Assembly (NCBI GenBank): GCA_038380435.1
Contig: JAWZYU010000017.1
Span: 25,481,283 to 25,545,282, forward strand
DNA from: Ryuthela nishihirai
Lineage: Eukaryota > Arthropoda > Arachnida > Araneae > Heptathelidae
DNA: 64,000 nt
Direction: 5' to 3'
This document shows, one piece after another, positions 53,952 to 63,841 of this stretch. Below the pieces are notes generated by a model, which worked only from the letters and a program-made list of their open reading frames with translations, had not been told where the DNA came from and searched no databases. The position numbers were made by a program, and so were the translations under genes. Position 1 is the stretch's first letter. Every line of letters starts with the position of its first letter.

Positions 53952-54300
53952 GCTTATCATCCAATCTCAAATGTAATATTTTCAAACGTTTTTCCCGGGG
54001 GAGGATTCACCCCCTCCCCCCAGAATGTGGTACCAGTGTCTAACAAACTAAATTGCCGATTCGTCTGGAATTTGGAATTGCCGTCCCCCCCCCCCCCCAT
54101 CGGTATGGAAACCGGTTGTTAATAAATTGGGGTAACACCACTCGATTTTTCCCGTTTTTTGTCTCACGATTCCTACTTTGCGTAAGGCTGACATAAGGAA
54201 TAAAACGTTAGCCAGTTTTGCCAGATAATGTTTCGTTCTTTATTATGCAGCATATTTTTTTTTTATTTTTCTGCATATGATGGCATTAAACACTTACGAT
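53952..54300. other. Intergenic with C runs
   Basis: C runs at about 54010-54020 and 54085-54098. Confidence 0.4.
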
Positions 54301-54317
54301 TCCTACGTATAGAAAAA

Positions 54318-54706
54318 GGGGGTAGGGGTGGCTCAGTCGGTAGCGCGCCAGGCTCGTAATCTGTAGTTCCCAGGTTCGAGTCCCAGCTGGGTCAGCGTTG
54401 AGATTTATCTCCGCAAAATTCCCCGCCCTGCCCACGGTCAGTAGGGGACACCGATGGGCTTGGAAAGGCCGCCGTCCGTCGGATGGGACGTTAAGCCGTG
54501 GCTCCGTGTGCGGGAGAGCCATACCCTGTGCACGTTAAAGAACACGCTGGATGGCCTTGACGGGAGGCTATCATCTGTCTCCCAACAGCTGTTCCAGTGG
54601 GTCCCCTCCCCCAACCTTCTCTGAGCCTTCGGGGTCCATGTGACTTGGCCATTTAGCCCATGGTGTGCAAAAAAGTGCCGCTCAGAGGTAAAACAACCCA
54701 ACCCAA
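54318..54706 (+). mobile_element. SINE-A, 389 bp, 12-bp target duplication
   Basis: Flanks CGTATAGAAAAA at 54306-54317 and 54707-54718. Intact boxes; near-identical to the 5715 and 32753 copies. Confidence 0.95.
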
Positions 54707-54851
54707 CGTATAGAAAAAACTTAACTTGGTGAAATTAATAAAAAAAGAAGCTGAGAAAAAACAGAAAATCGTAAGTTTGGCCCAAAACGACAGAAACCAG
54801 AATGCGCTGCATTAATTCCATCCATTACGGCTCTAAAACACGACTTCTGCG

Positions 54852-54865
54852 GTTGCCATGGTAAC
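54852..54865. promoter_or_regulatory. RFX X-box GTTGCCATGGTAAC
   Basis: Exact match to the palindromic X-box consensus GTNRCCATGGYAAC-type. Confidence 0.55.
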
Positions 54866-55118
54866 GCCCTGTTCAGCATGTCATCGGAGATTCAACGTCG
54901 GCCATATTGTGTCCGCTCAGTGCAAACGGACACATGAAAGGGCGGCATAAATCTCGCGAGACATTTTAATAACAAAATGCCGCTGACAAGTGTTTCCTTT
55001 GCCCACTACAGATGTCGAGTCGGGACCGTTATTGATGGCGGGGAGGATTCAGAGCAGGGATGCTGGGCGCCAGTAATTGCTACTGGAGCAGCACACAACT
55101 AATGAGCGTTATCAATTA

Positions 55119-55152
55119 GCCGGAAGTGGATGTTGATTTAGCCACTTCCGGC
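55119..55152. promoter_or_regulatory. Inverted pair of ETS-type sites
   Basis: GCCGGAAGTGG and CCACTTCCGGC, 12 bp apart, form an 11-bp inverted repeat of the GGAA-core consensus. Confidence 0.45.
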
Positions 55153-55232
55153 GAACTGATGAGCACCATTAACTCTGAAATATATCGCCATATCCACGGA
55201 AGACAGCACCACAGGCATTTATGGTAATAGCA

Positions 55233-55246
55233 GTTGCCATGGTTAC
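55233..55246. promoter_or_regulatory. RFX X-box GTTGCCATGGTTAC
   Basis: One base away from the perfect palindrome; the second X-box in this block. Confidence 0.5.
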
Positions 55247-55770
55247 CGCCCTGCTCTCCAGTTCCTTTGACTTCCAGAGATGTTCTCTACGATAATAATC
55301 ATTACTTCTGAAACATTATTAAAAATAACTAGGAGAGGACCATTTTTTATTAATTTCGTCTCATTTTTTTTCAATTTTCGGTGATCAAGACTCGCCAGCT
55401 AATGAGCTTTAGTTCTGGTATTAATCTTCGGCATTTATATTTTAATGAAAAGGAGAACTCTAAGCAAAAGTCTAGAGGGAGAATACTCAGTCTCATTTTG
55501 CTTCCCTTAACTCCAGCAGTCTTCCACGTGCCGACTATTAAGCTCCAGTTTACTAATTAGAGGGTTGGTAACTCCCAAAACTTGTTGCTTATTTAATTTT
55601 CAGCCCCATTTAGTGGCGATGCATGGCATTTTGGAAAACTCATCGATAAGCGGTTATAGCGAAATGTGTTCAGCAGATGACATGCGCCGTTGCAGTGAGA
55701 AAGACCTAATTGGTCATAAAATGTGACATGAAATATGCATAAAACTAATTTGTCCTTATTTCTACTTAAA

Positions 55771-55945
55771 CCCCAATTGGAAGAAAGAAAGTCTGTATTT
55801 TTTTTATTCCAATTGGAAGAAAGAAATTTGCATTTTTTCATCCCAATTGGAGGAAAGAAGTCTACTTTTTCATCTCAATTGGAAGAAAGAAGTCTACTTT
55901 TTTCATCCTAATTGGAAGAAGCCTGTATTTTTTTTTTCATCCCAA
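55771..55945 (+). repeat. Minisatellite, unit about 36 bp, about 5 units
   Basis: CCAATTGGAAGAAAGAAGTC then TACTTTTTTCATC, repeated with length changes in the T run. Confidence 0.88.
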
Positions 55946-55950
55946 AATTA

Positions 55951-55982
55951 CAGTCGCTGAAAAAAAATTTTTTCAGTGACTG
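55951..55982. mobile_element. 32-bp element made only of fused PAL1-type ends
   Basis: CAGTCGCTGAAAAAAAATTT then TTTCAGTGACTG, between TA dinucleotides. It lacks any interior. Confidence 0.75.
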
Positions 55983-56496
55983 TACATCTTTTCACTTTAG
56001 TTTCGTATTATTCAGAGTACTTGGTCAAGAACTTAGATTATCGAATTAATTAGAAGAGTCCTCGGCGAGTTCAACTTTGCTCTTTTCGGCGACTCACACG
56101 TCATTTCCTTTAAGCTGCAACAGAATCTCTATTCGTTCAGAGAGATGATGACAGTTGAGCAGGATTCATTTGCATCATTAAAATATTCCATTTCTCATTG
56201 TTATTGCCATTTGCAGATGTTACTAGACGACATTGTGAATGTTTGATGACTCTTGTTTCTATGACGATGACTTACTTTATCCCTTTCATATACGGGAACT
56301 GACATTTTCATTATTCCACAAAGTTTCAGCAAAAGTAGAGTTTGTTTTTTGTAAAAAATAAAGTGTATATTTGTCTAGTTGTACTAAAAAACAGTCTCTG
56401 GTGCTTTCGGCATTATCCACATAATATCCCCATTGGGGGAATGATTAAAAAGACTTTTTAGTTTTTTCAAAATGGGAGGTGTCATTATGAATTAAC
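55983..56496. other. Intergenic
   Basis: Nothing recognised. Confidence 0.4.
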
Positions 56497-56522
56497 ATGA
56501 GGAGTCGGCATGAATATTTTTA

Positions 56523-56914
56523 TGGGTTGGGTTGTTTTACCTCTGAGCGTCACTTTTTTGCACACCATGGGCTAAATGGCCAGGTCACATGGACCCGAAG
56601 GCTCAGAGAAGGTTGGGGGAGGGGACCCACTGGAACAGATGTTGGGAGACAGATGGTAGCCTCCCGTCAAGGCCATCCAGCGTGTTCTTTAACGTGCACA
56701 GGGTATGACTCTCCCGCACACCGACCGCGGCTTAACGTCCCATCCGACGGACGGTGGCCTTTCCGAGCCCATCGTTGTCCCTTACTGACCGTGGGAGGGG
56801 GGGGGGGGGGGAGTTTTGCGGAGATAAATCTCAACGCTGACTCAGTTGGGACTCAAACCTGGGAACTACAGATTACGAGCCTAGCGCGCTACCGACTGAG
56901 CCACCCCCGCCCCT
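56523..56914 (-). mobile_element. SINE-A with 26-bp flanking duplication
   Basis: Complete SINE; flanks 56497-56522 and 56915-56940 match over 26 bp with one mismatch, twice the usual length. G run at 56791-56811. Confidence 0.93.
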
Positions 56915-57198
56915 ATGAGGAGTCGTCATGAATATTTTTACCGGGGGGGGGGGGATAATGCATCAAGAAGCCATTCATCACACCATAATACAACAAAACA
57001 TGCCCCGAAAAGTGAATGAATAATATAGAAACTAATTATTGAAAACATTTGTAAAAATGTTTTTTCATATTAATAAATAAAAATAAATTTTCAGCTTCCG
57101 AAAACAAAAGAAAACGTAAGAAAATAAAAAAAATACATTTCATTAAGTCAAAAATGATATAAATACTTAATATTATTCAATATAAATTAACTTTTCGA

Positions 57199-57256
57199 GC
57201 GGCGGGAGTGCGCTCCAGGATGGTCGTAATCTGCAGTTCCCAGGTTCGAGTCCCAT
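57199..57256 (+). mobile_element. SINE-A head fragment
   Basis: GGTCGTAATCTGCAGTTCCC then AGGTTCGAGTCCC; B box kept, body absent. Confidence 0.7.
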
Positions 57257-57529
57257 TTTTTAATGGAAGCTGATGAAAAAAAGATTTCTTAAATTCCCCC
57301 AAAGTGGAAAATCAAACTCTCAGTCCCCTTCTTGTTACTATGCTATAAATAACAATACTAATATCACAGAAATATTTGGTTTAAAAATATTTAAAAATAT
57401 GTAAAAATTATCGACACTCAGTGATTCAGAAACATCAAATATCGAACCAGGGTTTTGTTTCAATAATTCGAAAACTTCAAGTACCAGAACGACATTTGGT
57501 TTGAATGGTTTAGAATAGAAACATAAGTA

Positions 57530-59921
57530 CAGTCGCTCAAAAAAATATCCAAACGTTATGGTCAGGGGCGTAGCGAAGGACTATGATTGGGGGAGGGAGG
57601 GATTTTCCAACTCGAAAATCAAATTTTGCCAACTGAGCTAATAATGTCTAGATTTTCGCTGTGTTGGGGGAGGGGGGGGGGGTTGTGGCAATTAATTTTT
57701 TCACAACTCTCTTGCATTTTGCCATTTGACTTCCAATTTTGTCAACTAGCCATAATTTTACAGGTATTAGCCCAATATTTACATCTCGTCTGAACTGTAG
57801 CAGGTCACTGTGAACTTTCCCTTGATTTGGCCAACTGTCCTTAATATCGCAAAACCAATTTCAATCTTTACATCTCTCCTTATTTGTCAAGTCACTTCAA
57901 AATTTTCAAACTCCCGAATATTTTGCAAAGTTTTGTCGTTTTTATCAACTCTGCTTAATTTCAGAAATCCAAACCCCAATTATCCACACCTCGCTTACAT
58001 TTCACCAAGTAGATTCGAATTTTGCCGACTCCCCTAGATTTTGCCAACTGGCCATAATTTTAGAGAAAAAATCGCAATTGTTATATTTTCCCTGAATTTG
58101 CCAAGTCACTTCGAATTTTATCAACTCTCCTTAATTGCACAAGAAAGGCATAATTTTCACAATTCCCCTGTATTTTACCAAGTTGTTCGAATTTTGCCAA
58201 CTGCCCTACATTTTGTTAAGTTCCCTCGATTTGTTCAACACTCCTTAATTTCAGAAAATAAATCCCAATTTTCACAAATCGACTATAATTTACCAAGTCG
58301 ATTCGAATTTTGCCAAGAGTTCTCGGTTTTTCCAACTTTCCTTAATTTCACAAAACCAATCCCAATTTTTGCAACTCACCTGTAATTTACCAAGTGGTTT
58401 CCAGTTTTGCGAACTTCCTTAGATTTTGCCAAATTGCCTCGATTTTACCTCCTCTCCTTAATTTTGCAAAACAATTCCAATTTTTACATCTCTCCTGAAT
58501 TTGCAGTCGCTTAAATTTTGAAAACTCCGCAAAATTTTGCGAAGTTTTCTCGATTTTGTCAACTCTCCTTAATTTCACGAAAACAATCCCAATTTTTACA
58601 AATCGCCCGTATTTTACCAAGTGGATACGAATTTTTGCAACTGCCCTAGATTTTGCCATCTCGCCACAATTTTACAGAAAAAAATCCCAATTTTACATCA
58701 CACCTGTTTTTTGTAAAGCCACTCTGAATTTTGCTAATCCCCCAAGATTTTCCAACTTTCCTAGATATTGAGAAGCTGCCTCGATTTTGCCAACACGCCA
58801 TAATTTTACAGAAAAAAAGATTGCAATTTTTACATCTTACCTGAATTTTGTCAACTCTCCACAATTTTGCCAAGTCACTCCAAATTTTGCCAACTGCCCC
58901 TAGATTTTGCCAACTCGCCATAATTTTACAGAAAAACATTCCAATTTTTACATCTCACCTAAATTTTGCCAACTTGCCATAATTTTATAGAAAAAAATCC
59001 CAATTTTTACATCTCACCTGAATTTTTCCAACTCCCCACGATTTTGCCAATTCACTCCGAATTTTGCCAACTGCCCCTAGATTTTGCCAACTCCCTAAGT
59101 TTTGTCAACTTTCCAAAATTTTACAGAAAAAAATCCAAATTTTTACATTTCACCTGAATTTTGCCAACTCCCCACGATTTTGCAAAGTCACTCCGAATTT
59201 TGCCAACTCCCCACGATTTTGCAAAGTCACTCCGAATTTTGCCAAGTTGTCCCAGTTTTGCCAACTCACCTGTATTTTACTAATTGGCTTCGAATTTTGC
59301 CAACTTCCCAAGATTATACCAAGTCTCTCCGAATTTTGCCAACTCCCCAAGATTTTGCCAAGTTGTTCAGATTTTCTCAACTCACCTGTATTTTACTAAA
59401 TGGCTTCGAATTTTGCCAACTTCCCAAGATTATACCAAGTCTCTCCGAATTTTGTCAACTTCCCAAGATTATACCAAGTCTCTCCGAATTTTGCCAACTC
59501 CCCAAGATTTTGCCAAGTTGTCCCGATTTTCTCAACTCACCTGTATTTTACTAAGTGGCTTCGAATTTTGCCAACTGCTCTACATTTTGCCGTCTCTCCA
59601 TTTTCCAAACTGCCCTAGATTTGCCAAGTTGCCTCGATTTTGACAACTCCCCTTAATTTTACAAAAAAAAAAAGATTACAAATTTTCACAACTCACCTAG
59701 ATTTTACAAAGTCGCTTCGAATTTTGCCAACTCCGAGTTACTTTGGGGGGGGGGGGAGCTCCCTTATTTTCTGAATTCTAATTTTAGAAATTAGGATCTG
59801 GCAGCCTTCGTGTCACGTGACACGGTTGCCAGATCACTAATTTCTAAAAAAAAATCGTTGCCAGATATTTTTTCTGAATTCTGTAATCAACCATAGTGTT
59901 CGGATATTTTTTGAACGACTG
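57530..59921. mobile_element. PAL1 copy split by a 2.1-kb insertion
   Basis: Left end CAGTCGCTCAAAAAAATATC at 57530-57563 after TA; right arm 59762-59921 ending GAACGACTG before TA. Between them lie CAGGGGCGTAGCGAAGGAC (a hAT-like end) and a minisatellite. Confidence 0.7.
57600..59735 (+). repeat. 2.1-kb minisatellite with AATTTTGCCAACTCCC-type words
   Basis: A short subunit of about 17-24 bp (GAATTTTGCCAACT, CGATTTTGCCAAGT) is arranged in larger units of about 120 bp that include TTTTACAGAAAAAAATCCCA and ATTTTTACATCTCACCTG. Near 59160-59240 and 59280-59560 units are almost identical (local homogenisation); the left end is more diverged. Multiple overlapping open frames on both strands result from the repeat and are not genes. 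Confidence 0.9.
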
Positions 59922-59924
59922 TAC

Positions 59925-60220
59925 CGGAACGGCGTTCTAATGTAATCTTATTATGTAATAGACGTAATTCAGGGCGGGAGAACGAAGGAACTGGCGAACA
60001 AGCTTTTCCTGTACGTCTTCGGTGGCAGAAAGTCGGTTTGCCTGTGATTCCGTGAGTAATCGAGTCCAAATTTGCCCGTCTCCAACTTGCTATGGTGGTT
60101 CCACTTACTTCAATCCTGTTGGGGTAACAGATCGGTTTCCTAGCTGCCGTGGATTGGGAGTGATTCCTCGAAAACTATCCGAAATTTCTGGGGGCGCTGC
60201 CGTTGTCTACTTATGAATGG
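59925..60220 (+). repeat. Old interspersed repeat, copy 1 of an inverted pair
   Basis: CTATCCGAAATTTCTGGGGG and TATGGTGGTTCCACTT correspond to inverted sequence at 61365-61640. Family not identified. Confidence 0.6.
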
Positions 60221-60389
60221 AGTAATAGTAGTACGTTATCGATCGATGGGAAAAGTTATGAATGGATTGACGTTTCGAGCCAAACTTTTAGCGGGTTTCA
60301 ACTAGTTTGAGTAATGGATTTTGGTAATTTCTTCTCCCCTATTCAAAAAAGTCACGCTTCCACTGATTTCTTTATTTCTTTAGTTCTAG

Positions 60390-60552
60390 GTTCCGACTAC
60401 TGTTCTGGCTTCACGGACGAGCGGGGGAAATGGAACACGGGTTTTTATTGCCCTAGCATGGGCAATGGCGCCACTGTGTACTGCTGCGGGACCGCCACTT
60501 TCAAGTACTGCTGCACGAGGAAGGACGAGAATTCGACTACGGTGGGCGTCAG
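60390..60552 (+). CDS. Shisa-domain exon
   Basis: Acceptor TTTCTTTAGTTCTAG ends at 60389; donor CGTCAG/GTGAGC starts at 60553. The 163-nt exon encodes SDYCSGFTDERGKWNTGFYC, then P and a short linker, then VYCCGTATFKYCCTRKDE. The spacing D-Y-C…G-x-W…F-x-C-P…Y-C-C-G-T…Y-C-C is the N-terminal cysteine-rich Shisa domain, with all six cysteines present in the exon. Shisa-type proteins are single-pass membrane proteins that act in the secretory pathway or with receptors. The first codon is completed from an upstream exon and the last runs into the next. The signal peptide and transmembrane exons were not found within the remaining 3.4 kb. Strong family call; the specific gene is unknown. Confidence 0.88.
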
Positions 60553-60692
60553 GTGAGCATTACTTTTTGTCTTTTAAAAAAGATTCGTGATGTCCTATTT
60601 AGTAAAGGATTATCCTCTCTTTAATCATGCATCTCATAGATGTATTCAGTCACGACTCTGGTTTAGTGTTTCATATAATGAAAAAACTCTTA

Positions 60693-60895
60693 GGTTGGGT
60701 TGTTTTACCTCTGAGCGGCACTTATTTGCACACCATGGGTTAAATGGCCAGGTCACATGGACCCCGAAGGCTCAAAGAAGGTTGGGGGAGGGGACCCACT
60801 GGAACAGCTGTTGGAAGACAGATGGTAGTCTCCCGTCAAGGCCATCCAGCGTGTTTTTTAACCTGCGCAGGGTATGGCTCTCCCGCACACGGGAA
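60693..60895 (-). mobile_element. SINE-A, 5'-truncated, in the Shisa intron
   Basis: Ends at CTCTCCCGCACACGGG, mid-body. Flanks AAAAAACTCTTA at 60681-60692 and 60896-60907. Confidence 0.92.
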
Positions 60896-60907
60896 AAAAA
60901 ACTCTTA

Positions 60908-61364
60908 AGAAAAATTGTTCAGGAAGAAGACAGACTCTTTTTTTATGTAAGTTTCGGGTACTTTGTCGGAGAGATAGAGCCAAGTAAGGAAGATATAAGA
61001 AATTATTTGGAATTTTAGCAAAATATTAAATCATTTCTGATTTTTGTGTATATAAAATGTGTATGAATAGGAACAAGCACTTTTCGTTCGTAGGGCAATA
61101 TCGATGATGAACAGAGTATTTAATCTATTACATATTTTAGAGAGTTTGTCTGTCTGTTTGTAGGATATCTCGTCCTAGATAGGACCACTAAATTTCGTCT
61201 ACAGCTTCATTTCACCTTTACTTAGTGCACTGCAAGGTTTTTGACTCCAGAAAATTAGGCCCTTACTCAAAGGTTGACCACGAAAACGCCCCCCTCCCCC
61301 TTTCCCCTTAGATAACTTTGCGCATCGATAACATACTACTCCATAAGTTTCCACTCATAAGATA
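60908..61364. other. Presumed intron sequence
   Basis: AT-rich, no repeat recognised. Confidence 0.4.
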
Positions 61365-61640
61365 AGCGATGGCAGTACCCCCAGAGATTTCGGATACTGT
61401 GGTCGGAAACATGACCCACAACAGTTGGGAACAAAACCTCTACGCAGGAAGACTAAAGTGGGACCACCACACGAAATCCGGGATCGATCGGTCAGATGCC
61501 TGCGGAAATACGGGGAACCGAAAACTTCCGCCGCCTGTGACGTCAAGCACGTTCGGAATACGTCTGGACGCTTGTAACTCTGAGTCATTGCATGAAGGTC
61601 GTAGCCAAGCCGGGTAATTTTGTTAGTTATTTATATTTTT
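61365..61640 (-). repeat. Old interspersed repeat, copy 2 of an inverted pair
   Basis: Inverted and diverged relative to 59925-60220; CCCCCAGAGATTTCGGATAC is the reverse of the shared block. Open frames here are incidental. Confidence 0.6.
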
Positions 61641-61908
61641 GGTTTGTTATGTAAATGTTACATATTTGTAATGTCATAAAATGTTTTATAACTAGTATAG
61701 AATTCCAAGATATGTAGAATCAATAGGATAGGTCAAATAGCACCGGATTGGCTAACGTAAGACATGCTATCGTGACGTCATGTGTGCCATTTGTCCGAAG
61801 CTCGCTAAATTCCCATTGCAAGAAGCCTTGAAACCAAATCTTATAAAGTCATTTTAAAAAATTGTTATTTGTTGTCGTTGGTTCATCTTACCTTCGTGTT
61901 GACTGAAT
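61641..61908. other. Presumed intron sequence
   Basis: Nothing recognised. Confidence 0.4.
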
Positions 61909-61920
61909 TTATTACTATTG

Positions 61921-62312
61921 GGTTGGGTTGGGTTGTTTTACCTCTGAGCGTCACATTTTTTGCAACACCATGGGCTAAATGGCCAGGTCACAAGGACCCC
62001 GAAGGCTCAGAGAAGGTTGGGGGAGAGGACCCACTGGAACAGCTGTTGGGAGCAGATGGTAGCCTCCCGTCAAGGCCATCCAGCGTGTTCTTTAACGTGC
62101 ACAGGGTATGGCTCTCCCGCACACGGGGCCACGGCTTAACGTCCCATCCAACGGACAGCGGCCTTTGTCAAGCCCATCGGTGTCCCCTACTGACCGTGGG
62201 CAGGACGGGGAATTTTGTGGAGATAAATCTCAACGCTGAACCAGCTGGGACTCGAACCTGGGAACTACAGATTACGAGCCTGGCGCGTTACCGACTGAGC
62301 CACCCCCGCCCC
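61921..62312 (-). mobile_element. SINE-A with 12-bp target duplication (one mismatch)
   Basis: Flanks TTATTACTATTG (61909-61920) and TTATTGCTATTG (62313-62324); tail GGGTTGGGTTGGGTTG. Confidence 0.94.
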
Positions 62313-62354
62313 TTATTGCTATTGTGATTTAGATGAAGAATTACTGTTTCTTTT

Positions 62355-62722
62355 GGGGGCGGGGTTGGCTCAGTCGGTAGGGCGCCAGGTTTGAGTCCCA
62401 GCTGATTCAGCGTTGAGATTTATCTCCGCAAAATTTCCCCCGCCCTGCCCACGGTCAGTAGGGTACACCGATGGGCTTGGAAAGACCACCGTCCGTCGAA
62501 TGGACGTTAAACCGTGGCCCCATGTGCGGGAGAGTCATACCCTCTGCACGTTAAAGGACACACTGGATGGCCTTGACGGGAGGCTACCATCTGTCTCCCA
62601 ACAGCTGTTCCAGTGGGTTTCCTCCCTCAACCTTCTCTGAGCCTTCGGGGTCCTTGTGATCTGGCCATTTAGCCCATGGTGTGCAAAAAAAGTGCAGCTC
62701 AGAGGTAAAACAACCCAACCCA
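62355..62722 (+). mobile_element. SINE-A with 12-bp target duplication, internal head deletion
   Basis: Flanks ACTGTTTCTTTT at 62343-62354 and 62723-62734; the anticodon region is deleted between GGGCGCC and AGGTTTGAGTCCC. Confidence 0.94.
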
Positions 62723-62734
62723 ACTGTTTCTTTT

Positions 62735-62980
62735 AAAGAAAATAATTTGCTTAAATTCACAGCTTATCCTAATTTGCTGATTACGAAATCATTCCACAAT
62801 TTGAAAAGCTAACCTTGAAGCTCTTTAACATCTTAAACTTTTAATTAAAAATTTATGACTGAAGATAAATGTCGCAACTTAAATCTACTTGAATATCAAT
62901 CTTTTAATAATATTCTTTTGGAATTTAAAGACTAAAGAACTTCTAAAACATTTTCAATGAGCAAAATGCATCTGAAGGTA
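62735..62980. other. Intergenic, AT-rich
   Basis: Nothing supported. Confidence 0.4.
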
Positions 62981-63193
62981 CAGTCGCTCAAAAAAGTATC
63001 CGAACACTACGGTTGATTATAGAATTCAGAAAAAATATCTGGCAACGATTTTTTAGAAATTAGTCATCTGGCAACCTTTGTGTCACGTGACACGAAGGTT
63101 ACCAGATCACTAATTTCTAAAAAAATCGTTGCCAGATATTTTTTCTGAATTCTGTAATCAATCGTAGTGTTCGGATACTTTTTTGAGCGACTG
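62981..63193. mobile_element. PAL1, 213 bp, reference copy
   Basis: Near-perfect palindrome between TA dinucleotides; arms about 105 bp, centre TTTGTGTCACGTGACACGAA. Confidence 0.95.
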
Positions 63194-63429
63194 TACTTAA
63201 ACATATTAAGTTATTTATCCAATCTTATTTACACTTATTTATTAAATGGCTTAAAAATATAACTATTACCGAAGTTAAAAATTTATGAGTGGCATTGCTA
63301 AATATTAAAGTTCCGTAATACTTTAAATATTGATCAATTATTATTGAAATTGAGCTTTAGATCTGATTGAGATCTTTACCTATGCTAAGAATAAAACCTT
63401 TGCTAAAAAACGATTTCTTGGCAAAACTT
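63194..63429. other. Intergenic, AT-rich
   Basis: Nothing supported. Confidence 0.4.
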
Positions 63430-63443
63430 GCTAAAATTTTACC

Positions 63444-63827
63444 TTTGGGTTGGGTTGTTTTACCTCTGAGCGGCACTTTTTTGCACACCATGGGCTAAAT
63501 GGCCAGGTCAAAAGGACCCCGAAGGCTCTGAGAAGGTTGGGGGAGGGGACCCACTGGAACAGCTGTTGGGAAACAGATGGTAGCCTCCCGTCAAGGCCAT
63601 CCAGCGTGTTCTTTAACATGCACAGGGTATATTACTCTCCCGCACACGGGGCTACGGCTTAACGTCCCATCCGACGGACGGCGGCCTTTCCAAGCCCATC
63701 GGTGTCCCCTACTGACCGTGGGCAAGGCGAGGAATTTTTCGAAGATAAATCTCAACGCTAACCCAGCTGGGACAGATTACGAGCCTGGCGCGCTACCGAC
63801 TGAGCCCCCCCCCCCCCCCTCGCCCCA
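63444..63827 (-). mobile_element. SINE-A with 14-bp target duplication (one mismatch)
   Basis: Flanks GCTAAAATTTTACC (63430-63443) and GCTAAGATTTTACC (63828-63841). The B box is deleted (CCAGCTGGGACAGATTACG). C run of about 16 in the head. Confidence 0.94.
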
Positions 63828-63841
63828 GCTAAGATTTTACC

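Larger units (their letters stand above)
54719..55600. promoter_or_regulatory. Repeat-free block with paired X-boxes and ETS-type inverted repeat: candidate regulatory element
   Basis: No transposon family is visible for nearly 900 bp, in contrast with the rest of the window. It contains two RFX-type palindromes 380 bp apart, an inverted pair of CCGGAAGTG sites and several TAAT-core words (CTAATGAGCG, CAATTAGCC, CTAATTAG). Function is inferred from motif content. Confidence 0.4.

Noticed and set aside
58041..59643. Overlapping open frames of 60-150 codons on both strands
   Set aside because: Produced by the minisatellite; peptides repeat with the DNA unit in all frames.
61369..61617. 82-codon plus and 77-codon minus frames as further Shisa exons
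   Set aside because: They lie in an old repeat that also occurs inverted at 59925-60220, with no Shisa-like features.
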